DNA of 64,000 bases from Tateyamaria sp. ANG-S1. GTDB lineage: Bacteria > Pseudomonadota > Alphaproteobacteria > Rhodobacterales > Rhodobacteraceae. Shown in pieces: positions 7,873 to 16,839 of the stretch (position 1 is the first letter of the stretch; each line of letters begins with the position of its first letter). Below the pieces are notes generated by a model. The model had not been told where the DNA came from. It saw only the letters and a program-made list of their open reading frames with translations, and ran no database searches. Location of the stretch: the NCBI RefSeq assembly GCF_000814025.1, contig NZ_JWLL01000006.1, forward strand, positions 310,001-374,000, written 5' to 3'. A program made the translations under genes and the position numbers.

Positions 7873-8391
7873 ATGACAGCCCAACGCAAAATGAACACCG
7901 CTCTCGACACGTCCGCACTTGGTGGATTGCACGCCGGAGACGGCATCGAACTGTTCTCGACCAGTAGCGCACCAAGCGCCGTGGATACCATCCTTGGCGA
8001 AGGGATCGAGATGTTCTCGACCAGCAGTGCTCCTGCGGCAACAGACGCGACCGTCGGGGATGGTGTTCACCTGTTTTCCACCAGCAGCGCGCCCATGGCA
8101 TCCGATGTAACCGTCGGAGAAGGCGTGGAAATGTTCTCAACCAGCAGCGCACCGACAGCGACGGATGCAATTGTTGGCGACGGCGTTGAGATGTTTTCGA
8201 CAAGCAGCGCACCGACCGCCGCGGAAACGGCAGCGGGCGATGGTGTGGAGCTTTTCTCGACCAGCAGCGGCCCGACGGCTTCGGATGTGACGTCTGGCGA
8301 TGTGACCGGTGCGTTTTCCTCCGGCTCCGGCCCCGTGACAGGCACCGTCATGCAGGGTGATGTCACCGGCCTGTTCTCCTCGGGCTCCTGA
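7873..8391 (+). CDS. 20-residue-repeat Ser/Thr-rich small protein, unrecognised
   Basis: 172 residues with no signal peptide, no cysteine and no membrane segment. Residues 1-21 are a non-repeated leader (MTAQRKMNTALDTSALGGLH and one more). Exact 20-residue repeats then start at residues 22, 42, 62, 82, 102, 122 and 142, with a final half copy at 162. The consensus is G-D/E-G-V/I-E-L/M-F-S-T-S-S-A-P-x-A; the last two copies degrade to GDVTG-x-FSSGS. DNA copies differ mostly at silent positions, so the peptide is under selection. Leader plus repeated units resembles a multi-core peptide precursor, or alternatively a repetitive matrix or solenoid protein. The 355-aa gene follows 46 bp downstream with its own good ribosome-binding site. 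No function is assigned. Confidence 0.8.
   Translation: MTAQRKMNTALDTSALGGLHAGDGIELFSTSSAPSAVDTILGEGIEMFSTSSAPAATDATVGDGVHLFSTSSAPMASDVTVGEGVEMFSTSSAPTATDAIVGDGVEMFSTSSAPTAAETAAGDGVELFSTSSGPTASDVTSGDVTGAFSSGSGPVTGTVMQGDVTGLFSSGS
7936..8388 (+). repeat. in-frame 60-bp tandem repeat, 7.5 copies
   Basis: Units begin at 7936, 7996, 8056, 8116, 8176, 8236, 8296 and 8356 (partial). The period is exactly 60 bp with no indels. The FSTSS core is spelled with different serine and threonine codons in different copies (for example TTCTCGACCAGTAGC, TTTTCCACCAGCAGC, TTTTCGACAAGCAGC). The array is therefore old and selected at protein level rather than a recent slippage product. Confidence 0.9.
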
Positions 8392-8437
8392 TCCGCGTCG
8401 GCGGGACATGACCAACAGCACGTGAAAGGACACCCCC

Positions 8438-9505
8438 ATGTCAAATATCATTGCGCTCAATGTCCCGCCGCGCCGTCAGCGCCTGGCCGAACGGACGGAC
8501 AGGCTGATAGACCTCTTTGCCACGCAACGCCGTCTTCCGGACGATGTGCACTGGCTAAAGGAGAACGCCGAACTGCTCAGCATCCTGGAATGTACCGGGA
8601 TGCAGATGCGCCAAGGCGCTCTCGATCCGCAAGTCGATTTCTATGCCGGGTTGAGGGCGCGTTTGCAGTTCTTTCCGCAATACTACCGCTTCCTGCTGTC
8701 CATCGGTCTCGATCTTGAAGAGCTGGGGATCACAGGCACAGGTGTCGATGGCCAGATGGAAGCTTTGTGCCACTGGGTTGTAGGGCAGGGGCTGCCCGAC
8801 GCCGAACTCAGCGACCTGCAACGCGCCGAAGCGCGCCGCTTGCTGGCCCGTCGTGATGTCACCTGTACGGCGGCTGACCCGCATCTTGACCAACGTTTGC
8901 GCGCGTTCATCGGTCGGTCGCATACGTTTGCCCTGCCAAACAAAAAAGCGGCCTACGAACTCACGCATATCGTGTTCTATCTGTCCGAATACGGACGGCG
9001 CGACCCTGCGCTTGATGCAAGCGCGCTGCGCAGCCTCGAATATGTCGGGATCCTAGCGCATCTGGACCAGAACATCGATCTGCTGGCCGAGGTGTGTATC
9101 GCGCTGAAACAGGCGGGTGAGCAGCCCAATGCTGTTTGGGTCGATGCAATCCGCAACGCCATGGGCGCATTTGTTGTGACCGCAGACGATACCGTAACGC
9201 CGGGTGATGATTATCACGAATACCTGGTCGCAAACTGGGCGGGTCAGGTTTTGGGTCACGATGATACGGGTGCCGCCATTCCAATCGGGCGTGTGCGCTT
9301 CGATCAGACCGAATATCGGCCAAGCGCATTGCGCGGCGTATCAGGTGCCTTGTTCGAGGCAGCGCAGACCCGCAGCAACGATTGGGAACACATGTCTGAC
9401 TATGTGTTCAGCACGCTCGAAGACGACGCAGCCCTGATGCTGGAGACGACAATCGCCTCCACTACCGAATTCGGGGCATTCTTCGAAGTCTTCGCGCGGG
9501 CCTGA
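8438..9505 (+). CDS. unrecognised helical protein paired with the repeat protein
   Basis: 355 residues, soluble, mostly predicted helix, with no signal peptide. GTGAAAGGA lies seven bases before the ATG. Possible functional residues sit in KKAAYELTHIVFYLSEYGRR (about 169-188, with His177) and DDYHEYLVANW (257-267, with His260). The first block resembles an ELTH-x2-FY pattern I associate with some uncharacterised actinobacterial proteins; this is a weak memory and not a family assignment. Only a few cysteines are present and no radical-SAM, YcaO, ATP-grasp or Walker motif. The context suggests it acts on, or with, the repeat protein encoded 46 bp upstream. That is inference. Confidence 0.8.
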   Translation: MSNIIALNVPPRRQRLAERTDRLIDLFATQRRLPDDVHWLKENAELLSILECTGMQMRQGALDPQVDFYAGLRARLQFFPQYYRFLLSIGLDLEELGITGTGVDGQMEALCHWVVGQGLPDAELSDLQRAEARRLLARRDVTCTAADPHLDQRLRAFIGRSHTFALPNKKAAYELTHIVFYLSEYGRRDPALDASALRSLEYVGILAHLDQNIDLLAEVCIALKQAGEQPNAVWVDAIRNAMGAFVVTADDTVTPGDDYHEYLVANWAGQVLGHDDTGAAIPIGRVRFDQTEYRPSALRGVSGALFEAAQTRSNDWEHMSDYVFSTLEDDAALMLETTIASTTEFGAFFEVFARA

Positions 9506-9507
9506 GC

Positions 9508-9831
9508 CTACATCGAGAACGATGTGCCGCAGCCGCAGGAACTCGTGGCATTCGGATTGTTGATCACGAATCGGGCGCCAATCAACTCTTCGGAGAAGTC
9601 GATGACCGCATCCGAAAGGAAGGGCAGGCTGATGCTATCTACGACAACTTTCTGGCCCGCGCCTTCCAATACGAGGTCGTCTTCTTTCGGGTCGTCCAGC
9701 GCGATTTCATATTGAAAACCGGAGCATCCGCCCCCTTCGACCGCCACACGCAAGGCCTGTCCCTGATCGGCGGCACCAATCTCGGCCAGGCGTTCAAAGG
9801 CGCGGTCGGTGACTTTGGGTGGCAATTGCAT
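9508..9831 (-). CDS. erpA: iron-sulfur cluster insertion protein (HesB/IscA/ErpA family)
   Basis: 107 residues from ATG at 9831. A-type carrier that hands Fe-S clusters to apo-proteins. The three conserved cysteines are present: one in GGGCSGFQY (about residue 37) and two in the C-terminal SSCGCGTSF. The frame continues upstream of 9831 but that extension is not family-like. It is divergent from the dgt-type gene with an 80-bp gap and tail-to-tail with the 355-aa gene, two bases apart. ErpA is favoured over IscA because no isc genes flank it; the distinction is not certain. Confidence 0.88.
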   Translation of the reverse strand: MQLPPKVTDRAFERLAEIGAADQGQALRVAVEGGGCSGFQYEIALDDPKEDDLVLEGAGQKVVVDSISLPFLSDAVIDFSEELIGARFVINNPNATSSCGCGTSFSM

Positions 9832-9911
9832 TTGCGTCTGCTCCGAACGGTTTTCATCGTGCTGAGACTGCAATATATGCGCATCAGCAACAGGCGACAA
9901 GGATTTGGCAG

Positions 9912-11045
9912 ATGTCTGCGCCCTATGCCTCGGATCCAGCCCGCGCACGGGGACGGCGCTGGCCGGAAGAGGAGATGTCATTCCGGTCGCCCTTTCAGCG
10001 GGATCGGGACAGGATTATCCACGCCTCGGCCTTTCGGCGGCTGAAGCACAAGACCCAGGTGTTTGTCGAACACGAGGGCGACTATTACCGCACCAGGCTG
10101 ACCCACTCGATCGAAGTGGCGCAGGTGGCGCGAACGATTGCGGGGGCGCTCGGTCTGAACGATTGCCTGACCGAAGCCGTCGCGCTGGCCCATGATCTGG
10201 GCCATCCACCGTTCGGCCATACGGGTGAAGATGCGCTGCAATCGCTCATGGCACCTTACGGCGGCTTTGATCACAACGCGCAGGCGATCAAGATCGTGAC
10301 GCGCCTTGAGTGCCATTATGCTGACTTCGATGGGTTGAACCTCACCTGGGAAGCTCTTGAAGGTATTGCAAAACATAACGGTCCGGTCGTGGGCGATCTG
10401 CCCTATGCGTTGGCTGAATACGACGCGGAACATGATCTGGAGTTGAGCACCCATGCCAGTGCCGAGGCGCAGGTGGCCGCACTGTCCGATGACATCGCCT
10501 ACAACAACCACGACCTGCATGACGGATTGCGCGCCGGGCTGTTCAGCGAAGATGACATCTGCGACCTGCCAATGATCGGCCTGGCCTTTGCCGAGGTGGA
10601 CAGCCTTTATCCTGCGCTTGATGCTATGCGCAGGCGGCACGAAGGGCTCCGCCGCGTCTTTGCTGCAATGGTCACCGACGTGGTCAACACCTCCCGCAGC
10701 TTGCTGGCCGACAGCGGGGCGCAATCGGTGGAAGACATCCGCCATCTTGGCCGCCCCGTTATCCGGTTTTCGGACGCGCTTTGGTCCGACCTGAAACAGA
10801 TCCGGGCATTTCTGTTCACCAACATGTACCGCGCGCCGTCCGTCATGGTGGAACGCGAGCGCGTGACCTGTATCGTCAATGATCTCTTCCCGCTGTTCAT
10901 ATCTCAACCCGATCTGTTGCCGACGGAATGGCGGCGCAATGTGGATATTGGTGACGAGATCGCGCTCGCCCGAAGCGTGTCAGACTATATCTCCGGCATG
11001 ACGGACCGCTTTGCGCTGCAGGAACACATCCGCCTCACAGGCTAG
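9912..11045 (+). CDS. dgt: deoxyguanosinetriphosphate triphosphohydrolase-like protein
   Basis: 377 residues from ATG at 9912 (MSAPYASDPARARGR), the usual start for this family; an upstream in-frame ATG at 9819 would overlap erpA. HD-domain dNTP triphosphohydrolase, class 2 length. The metal site is visible: RLTHSIEVAQVAR (H), then AHDLGHPPFGHTGEDAL (HD), and FDHNAQAI. Predicted role is dNTP pool control. The following argS start is 60 bp downstream on the same strand. Confidence 0.9.
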   Translation: MSAPYASDPARARGRRWPEEEMSFRSPFQRDRDRIIHASAFRRLKHKTQVFVEHEGDYYRTRLTHSIEVAQVARTIAGALGLNDCLTEAVALAHDLGHPPFGHTGEDALQSLMAPYGGFDHNAQAIKIVTRLECHYADFDGLNLTWEALEGIAKHNGPVVGDLPYALAEYDAEHDLELSTHASAEAQVAALSDDIAYNNHDLHDGLRAGLFSEDDICDLPMIGLAFAEVDSLYPALDAMRRRHEGLRRVFAAMVTDVVNTSRSLLADSGAQSVEDIRHLGRPVIRFSDALWSDLKQIRAFLFTNMYRAPSVMVERERVTCIVNDLFPLFISQPDLLPTEWRRNVDIGDEIALARSVSDYISGMTDRFALQEHIRLTG

Positions 11046-11105
11046 TCCCGCTTGACGCTTCGGGTGCGCGTGATACACCGCGCGCACCCAATGAATAGGC
11101 CCCAA

Positions 11106-12848
11106 ATGAACCTCTTTGCCGACATCCGCGCCCTTGTGCTGACCAACCTTGCCGCCATGGTCGAGGCGGGCCAGCTGCCCGAAGGTTTGGCGACCGACAA
11201 CGTCACGGTCGAGCCGCCTCGCGATACCGCACACGGCGACATGGCAACGAATGCTGCAATGGTTCTGGCGAAACCCGCCAAGATGAAACCGCGCGACATC
11301 GCCGAGATGCTGGCCACACGGCTGTCCGAAGACGCGCGGATCACGAGCGCCGAAGTGGCAGGTCCGGGGTTCCTGAATCTGCGGCTGGACCCGTCTGTCT
11401 GGCAGGGCGTGGTGGCGGCGGTTTTGCAGGCGGGTGCAAGTTATGGGCGCTCCGAGCTTGGCGCGGGCAAGAAGGTGAACGTCGAATATGTCTCGGCCAA
11501 CCCCACCGGTCCGCTGCATGTGGGTCACACACGGGGTGCCGTCTTTGGCGATGCGCTCGCATCCCTGCTCGACTTCGCAGGTCATGATGTGACCCGTGAA
11601 TACTATATCAATGACGGCGGCGCGCAGGTGGATGTGCTCGCGCGCTCCGTCTATCTTCGCTACCTCGAAGCGCACGGGCAAGAGGTCGCGTTCGAGGATG
11701 GCACTTACCCCGGCGACTACCTGATCGGCGTGGGTGAGGCGCTCAAGGACAAGGTTGGCGACGCTTTTGTCGACAAGGGTGAGCAGTTTTGGCTGACCGA
11801 GGTGCGGGAATTTGCAACCGAAGCCATGCTGGACCTGATCCGCGATGACCTCGCCGCACTCGGCGTTGAGATGGATGTCTTCTATTCCGAAAAGTCGCTC
11901 TATGGCACGGGCCGGATCGAAGCGGCGCTCGATGATCTGCGGTCCAAGGGGCTGATCTATGAGGGCGTGCTGGAGCCGCCCAAGGGCAAAAAGCCCGAGG
12001 ATTGGGAGCCGCGCGAGCAAACCCTGTTCAAGTCCACAGACCACGGCGACGACGTGGACCGCCCGGTGATGAAATCGGATGGGTCTTGGACCTATTTCGC
12101 CCCAGACATCGCCTATCACTATGACAAGGTGCAGCGCGGGTTTGACGCGCTGATCGACGTGTTCGGCGCTGATCACGGGGGCTATGTCAAACGGATGAAG
12201 GCGGCGGTGAGTGCGCTTTCCGAAGGCGCCGTGCCGCTCGACATCAAGCTTACCCAGCTGGTGAAACTGTTCAAGAACGGGCAAGAATTCAAGATGTCCA
12301 AGCGGGCAGGGACCTTTGTCACCCTGCGCGATGTCGTGGACGAGGTCGGGCCAGACGTCACACGCTTCATGATGCTGACGCGCAAGAACGACGCGATGTT
12401 CGACTTCGACCTCGACGCTGCACTGGAGCAATCCAAGGAAAACCCTGTGTTCTACGTGCAATACGCGCACGCGCGGGTGAAATCGGTTCTGCGCAAGGCG
12501 GAAGAGGCGGGCATCGCCGCCGATGACGCCACGCTGGCAACCGCCGATCTCACAAAACTGGATCACGAGGCCGAATGGGCGCTCGCCGCCAAGCTGGCCG
12601 AATGGCCGCGGCTGGTCGAGACTGCTGCTCGCACGAACGAACCGCACCGGATCGCATTCTACCTCTATGATCTCGCCGGCGTCTTCCACGGCCTCTGGAA
12701 CCGGGGCAACGATCTGCCCGAATTGCGCTTTTTGCAGGACGATGTCGCGACATCGCAGGCAAAAATCGCACTGGCCCGTGCCTCTGCCGTTGTAATTGCA
12801 GCGGGCCTTGGTATTCTTGGTGTGGAACCGGCCGAAGAGCTGCGTTAA
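11106..12848 (+). CDS. argS: arginyl-tRNA synthetase
   Basis: 580 residues from ATG at 11106 ([11 protein letters not shown]). Class I synthetase: the N-terminal ArgRS Add-1 domain is followed by the HIGH motif as [17 protein letters not shown] near residue 135. The KMSKS equivalent is [11 protein letters not shown] near 395. The C-terminal DALR anticodon-binding domain begins near 450 ([15 protein letters not shown]). The start is placed at the family-typical methionine, not at the in-frame codon at 11052. The adjacent SPOR and nagZ genes follow on the same strand. Confidence 0.95.
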   Translation: MNLFADIRALVLTNLAAMVEAGQLPEGLATDNVTVEPPRDTAHGDMATNAAMVLAKPAKMKPRDIAEMLATRLSEDARITSAEVAGPGFLNLRLDPSVWQGVVAAVLQAGASYGRSELGAGKKVNVEYVSANPTGPLHVGHTRGAVFGDALASLLDFAGHDVTREYYINDGGAQVDVLARSVYLRYLEAHGQEVAFEDGTYPGDYLIGVGEALKDKVGDAFVDKGEQFWLTEVREFATEAMLDLIRDDLAALGVEMDVFYSEKSLYGTGRIEAALDDLRSKGLIYEGVLEPPKGKKPEDWEPREQTLFKSTDHGDDVDRPVMKSDGSWTYFAPDIAYHYDKVQRGFDALIDVFGADHGGYVKRMKAAVSALSEGAVPLDIKLTQLVKLFKNGQEFKMSKRAGTFVTLRDVVDEVGPDVTRFMMLTRKNDAMFDFDLDAALEQSKENPVFYVQYAHARVKSVLRKAEEAGIAADDATLATADLTKLDHEAEWALAAKLAEWPRLVETAARTNEPHRIAFYLYDLAGVFHGLWNRGNDLPELRFLQDDVATSQAKIALARASAVVIAAGLGILGVEPAEELR

Positions 12849-12970
12849 GGCCTCGCAAACGGGGCACACAGGCACACTTCCCAAGGCGCGCAGTGACCCA
12901 TGGTGTCACGCGGGCAGAAACAGACACATGACTTGCGCGGGCACGTATCCGCGTGGGCAATGAGGCAAAG

Positions 12971-13975
12971 ATGGCAGATATGCACTACACCCACGAGATG
13001 GGTCACGGGGGCTATGATGCGCACGACGATGCATCTGCGCTACCTTCGAACATTCTGAAAAACCTTACAAACTTCGCGGGAGCCGCGGTATCGCTGGCGT
13101 TGATCGCAGGCGTATCGGTCTGGGGTTACAAGCTGGTGATGCGCGACGTATCCGGCATCCCCGTCGTGCGCGCTGCCGAAGGCGAGATGCGCGTGCGGCC
13201 TGAAAATCCCGGTGGTCAACTGGCCCGCAATACCGGCCTTGCCGTCAACGAAGTCGCCGCTGCGGGTGAGGCGTCGGGCCCTGTTGATCAGGTCACTCTG
13301 GCCCCGCGCCCCATTGATCTGACGGACGAGGACCAGCCGATCCCCGCGCAAGCCGTGGCACCCGTGCAACAACCCCAGCCGCTGGATGTCGAGGCCAGCC
13401 TTAATGCTCCGCAACTGGACGTGGCCGCTGCCCTTGCCGAAGGCAATGTTCAGGGGCTGGTGAACCAGCTGACCGCCGGTGTCGATACCATCGAAGCCTC
13501 ACCGATCGAGGATGCGGTGGCCGAAGCGGTGCTTGCCAGTGTCAGCGCAGCCGATCTGCCGGAAACACCCACACCTGTGCCCGCCGTGGTCACGGGGCCG
13601 GGGCCACAAACCTCTGTCCGGCCGCAATTGCGCCCTGCCTCCGCTCCGCGAACAGTCACGCCGGCCCCGACGCAAGTGGCCGCTGCACCTCAAACATCCG
13701 AACTCGACGCTTCCGCCATCCCGACCGGTACACGGCTTGTTCAGTTGGGCGCATTTGACAGCCCAGACATCGCCCGTGCCCAATGGGATCAGATGCAGGG
13801 GCGCTTTGGCGACTTGCTGCGTGACAAGGACCGCATTGTGCAGCAGGCGCAATCCGGTGGGCGCACCTTCTACCGTCTGCGCGCACACGGTTTTGCTGAC
13901 CTCAGCGACGCGCGCCGCTTCTGTTCGGCTCTTGTGGCCGAAGGTGCCGACTGCATCCCGGTTGTCACACGATGA
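12971..13975 (+). CDS. SPOR domain-containing membrane protein
   Basis: 334 residues from ATG at 12971; GTG at 12953 is possible but less likely. A cytoplasmic His-rich N-terminus is followed by one membrane helix (about 32-50, AAVSLALIAGVSVWGYKLV). A long Pro/Ala-rich periplasmic linker leads to a C-terminal SPOR domain (about 255-334, beginning GTRLVQLGAFDSPDIA). SPOR domains bind glycan strands stripped of stem peptides at division septa. Its stop overlaps the nagZ start by four bases, so envelope remodelling is a sensible role. Confidence 0.88.
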   Translation: MADMHYTHEMGHGGYDAHDDASALPSNILKNLTNFAGAAVSLALIAGVSVWGYKLVMRDVSGIPVVRAAEGEMRVRPENPGGQLARNTGLAVNEVAAAGEASGPVDQVTLAPRPIDLTDEDQPIPAQAVAPVQQPQPLDVEASLNAPQLDVAAALAEGNVQGLVNQLTAGVDTIEASPIEDAVAEAVLASVSAADLPETPTPVPAVVTGPGPQTSVRPQLRPASAPRTVTPAPTQVAAAPQTSELDASAIPTGTRLVQLGAFDSPDIARAQWDQMQGRFGDLLRDKDRIVQQAQSGGRTFYRLRAHGFADLSDARRFCSALVAEGADCIPVVTR

Positions 13976-14973
13976 GCAATTTCGGCGCGACCATCCTCGA
14001 CGCGGATGGTCTGCGTCTGACGCCAGACGAAAAAGCGTTCTTTCGCGACGCTGATCCGTTCGGTTTCATTCTCTTTGCCCGCAACATCGACACGCCCGAT
14101 CAGGTCTATGGCCTGTGCTCGGAAATGCGCGATGCGGTGGGCCGTGATGCAATCATTACCATCGATCAGGAAGGCGGGCGCGTGCAGCGCCTGCGTGGCC
14201 CAATCTGGACCGAGTGGCTGCCGCCACTCGACTTCGTGCAGGCCGCAGGCGACGACGCAGAACGCGCAATGTATTTGCGTTACAGGCATATAGCGCATGA
14301 ACTCAAAGCGCTGACCATCGACAGCAATTGCGCCCCCATGGTCGATCTGATCGTCAGTCAAACCCACGACTTCCTGCGCAACCGCTGCTACGGCACGTCG
14401 CCGGGTGACATCGCGGCCCTTGGCCGTGCGGCTGCACAAGGGCATCTCGACGGCGGCGTTGTACCGGTCCTGAAGCACATGCCCGGCCACGGGCGCACCG
14501 ATCTCGACAGTCACTACGACCTGCCGCGCGTCGACGTCAGCCTCGACACGCTGCGGGAAGAGGATTTTGCCCCTTTCCGCGATTTGAACGACCTGCCCAT
14601 GGGGATGACCGCCCATGTCGTCTACGAGGCGGTAGACGAAGTACCGGCGACTCTGTCCAAAGATACGATGGACCTGATCCGCAGCGACATCGGCTTTGAT
14701 GGCCTGATCATGACCGATGACATCGGGATGAAGGCGTTGGAAGGGACCGTTGACCTCATCACGCGCCGCGCCCTCGACGCTGGCTGTGACGTCATCCTGC
14801 ACTGCAACGCGCCGCTGGCGGCGCGCATCGCCTCCGCCAACGCCGCTGGTCCCATGACCGACGCGGCTCAAGCCCGCGCAGAGGCCGCGCTTGCCGCGCG
14901 CAAAACCCCTGACGACATTGACATTGCCGAGCTCACCGCCGAACTTGAGGCGCTTTTGGGCGGGGCAGGTTAA
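13972..14973 (+). CDS. nagZ: beta-N-acetylhexosaminidase
   Basis: 333 residues, GH3 family. It removes N-acetylglucosamine from anhydromuropeptides in cell-wall recycling. The NagZ signature is visible: ITIDQEGGRVQRL near residue 62, then KHMPGHGRTDLDSH near 165-178, with the Asp-x-His acid/base loop. The nucleophile aspartate is in IMTDDIGM near 246. Translational coupling to the SPOR gene (ATGA) and an 11-bp gap before scpA make one likely operon. Confidence 0.93.
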   Translation: MSNFGATILDADGLRLTPDEKAFFRDADPFGFILFARNIDTPDQVYGLCSEMRDAVGRDAIITIDQEGGRVQRLRGPIWTEWLPPLDFVQAAGDDAERAMYLRYRHIAHELKALTIDSNCAPMVDLIVSQTHDFLRNRCYGTSPGDIAALGRAAAQGHLDGGVVPVLKHMPGHGRTDLDSHYDLPRVDVSLDTLREEDFAPFRDLNDLPMGMTAHVVYEAVDEVPATLSKDTMDLIRSDIGFDGLIMTDDIGMKALEGTVDLITRRALDAGCDVILHCNAPLAARIASANAAGPMTDAAQARAEAALAARKTPDDIDIAELTAELEALLGGAG

Positions 14974-14983
14974 AGCGTGGGGC

Positions 14984-15787
14984 ATGGCTGAAGACACATT
15001 CGAGGAAGACCGGATTTCGGTCGCCGACCGCCTCGCGGCGGAGGCGCTGATCGTAGATGTCGATGGGTTCGAGGGTCCGCTCGACCTGCTTCTGACGCTC
15101 AGCCGCACGCAAAAGGTCGACTTGCGTAAAATCTCGGTCCTGCAACTCGCGCATCAATACCTGGCATTCGTTGAAAAGGCCAAGCAACTGCGCCTTGAAC
15201 TCGCTGCCGATTACCTCGTCATGGCGGCTTGGCTTGCCTTCTTGAAATCGCGCCTGCTTCTGCCGCCGGACCCGGCGGAAGAGGGGCCTTCGGGTGAAGA
15301 GCTGGCCGCGCATCTCGCGTTCCAACTCGAACGGCTGCAAGCCATGCGCGACGCAGCGGCGCGACTGATGGCGCGCGACCAATTGGGGCGCGATTTCTTT
15401 GCGCGGGGGCAGTCCGAGATGGTGACGCGCGTGCGCAAGGTCACCTATTCCGCGACGCTCCTTGACCTGATGCAAGGTTACGCCCGCATCCGCACCCGCG
15501 ACGAATTCCGCCCCTTTGTCATGGACCGCGACGCGGTATTTACGATGGAACAGGCGCTCGACCGGATGCGCGGGTTGATCGGCTTTGCCGGCGACTGGAC
15601 GGACATCCTGTCCTATCTGCCCGAAGGCTGGGAGATGGACCCGGCCAAGCGCCGCTCGGCTACTGCGGCCACCTTTGCCGCGAGCCTGGAACTGGTGAAA
15701 GAAGGGCATCTGGAAATCCGGCAGTCCGAGACATTCGCGCCGATCCAACTGCGCAAGAGAGATGAAAATCGTGACCGAAGCACCTGA
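14984..15787 (+). CDS. scpA: segregation and condensation protein A
   Basis: 267 residues from ATG at 14984 (MAEDTFEEDRIS). Kleisin subunit of the SMC condensin complex. The N-terminal FEGPLDLLLTLSRTQKVDL is the family hallmark. The middle has the ADYLVMAAWLAFLKSRLLLP helix that contacts SMC. The C-terminal winged helix ends near EGHLEIRQSETFAPIQLR. Its 3' end overlaps scpB by 26 bp if scpB starts at ATG 15762. Confidence 0.94.
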   Translation: MAEDTFEEDRISVADRLAAEALIVDVDGFEGPLDLLLTLSRTQKVDLRKISVLQLAHQYLAFVEKAKQLRLELAADYLVMAAWLAFLKSRLLLPPDPAEEGPSGEELAAHLAFQLERLQAMRDAAARLMARDQLGRDFFARGQSEMVTRVRKVTYSATLLDLMQGYARIRTRDEFRPFVMDRDAVFTMEQALDRMRGLIGFAGDWTDILSYLPEGWEMDPAKRRSATAATFAASLELVKEGHLEIRQSETFAPIQLRKRDENRDRST

Positions 15788-16424
15788 AGAACAAGAAGAA
15801 AGCCTGTTCGAAGCCCCGCCCATGGCGGAACAGGAACGCATGGTCGAAGCGATCCTTTTTGCCACCGCCGAACCGATCACCACACGCGAATTAGAAGCGC
15901 GCATGCCCCATGGCTGCGACGCGGCCGAGGCGCTGGTTTACCTGCGCAAACGCTACGAGGGGCGTGGGGTGCAAGTGATGAAGGTCGGTGATGCCTGGGC
16001 GATCCGGACCGCTGCCGACCTCGGCTTCCTGATGCAAAAGGAAACGGTCGAAACGCGCAAACTCAGCCGTGCCGCCATCGAAACGCTTGCCATCATTGCC
16101 TACCATCAACCCGTCACACGGGCCGAGATCGAGGAAATCCGGGGCGTCAGTGTCAGCCGGGGCACCGTGGACCAGCTTCTGGAACTCGAATGGATCCGGT
16201 TCGGGCGGCGCAAGATGACGCCGGGGCGGCCCGTGACCTTTGTGGTCACGCAATCCTTCCTGGATCACTTTGGGCTCGAAAACGCCCGCGATCTACCGGG
16301 GCTCAAGGAGTTGCGCGCCGCCGGGTTGCTGGAAAACCGACCGCCACCCGGCACATTACCCGGTCCGGAAACAGATGTCGAAGACGAAAGCGAAGAGGGG
16401 CAATCCGAGCTTTTTGAGGATTGA
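15762..16424 (+). CDS. scpB: segregation and condensation protein B
   Basis: 220 residues. Dimeric winged-helix partner of ScpA in the SMC complex. Visible are EQERMVEAILFATAEPI, LSRAAIETLAIIAYHQPVTRAEIEEIRGV (the core helix-turn-helix) and the GRPVTFVVTQSFLDHFGL C-terminal wing, followed by an acidic tail. GTG at 15771 is an alternative start that reduces the overlap with scpA to 17 bp and is better spaced from AGAGAG. Confidence 0.93.
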   Translation: MKIVTEAPEEQEESLFEAPPMAEQERMVEAILFATAEPITTRELEARMPHGCDAAEALVYLRKRYEGRGVQVMKVGDAWAIRTAADLGFLMQKETVETRKLSRAAIETLAIIAYHQPVTRAEIEEIRGVSVSRGTVDQLLELEWIRFGRRKMTPGRPVTFVVTQSFLDHFGLENARDLPGLKELRAAGLLENRPPPGTLPGPETDVEDESEEGQSELFED

Positions 16425-16497
16425 TCGGGCGAGTGGGCCTGAAAAACGCCCCATTTGTCTCTATGTTGTGCCCAAGCCAGATGGCAGGAGCAGTCCG

Positions 16498-16740
16498 ATG
16501 AATGTGAAGCAGATCATCAACATGATCATGCGGATCGTCATGCGAAAGGCGATCAGCAAGGGCATCGACGCAGGTGTCAACCGGGCGACGCGCGGTCGCG
16601 GTCAACCCAAGGCGCCGCCTCCGCACCCCGATGATATGGCGCAAAGCGACGGCCCGACGCAGGCGCAGATCCGTGAACAGCGCAGGGCGCGGCGCGCGGC
16701 GCGTCAGGCCCGGCAGGCCGCTAAAGAAGGGCGAGAATAG
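16498..16740 (+). CDS. small basic hypothetical protein
   Basis: 80 residues. The ATG at 16498 follows CAGGAGCAG. The N-terminal ~27 residues form an amphipathic or weakly hydrophobic helix (MNVKQIINMIMRIVMRKAI). The rest is Pro-rich and then very Arg/Ala-rich (RRARRAARQARQAAK). Possibly a peripheral membrane or nucleic-acid-binding protein; nothing firmer can be said. It follows scpB by 73 bp on the same strand. Confidence 0.6.
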   Translation: MNVKQIINMIMRIVMRKAISKGIDAGVNRATRGRGQPKAPPPHPDDMAQSDGPTQAQIREQRRARRAARQARQAAKEGRE

Positions 16741-16839
16741 CAGCGACCCCGCGCCGGAGAGGTCGGGAATACCACCGTTGATTGAGACCGCACGCTGCCG
16801 TAGCGTCACCTCCATTGATTTAAATGGGGGATTTCAATC

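Noticed and set aside
7936-8388. CRISPR array
   Set aside because: The repeats are adjacent in-frame protein-coding units without spacers, and the copies differ at silent sites.
10980-12884. 634-codon open frame on the minus strand
   Set aside because: It lies fully opposite argS, has a His/Gln/Gly-rich product without any domain, and arises from GC-rich codon bias in the real gene.
13870-15108. 412-codon open frame on the minus strand
   Set aside because: It is antisense to nagZ and the start of scpA, both strongly supported by motifs.
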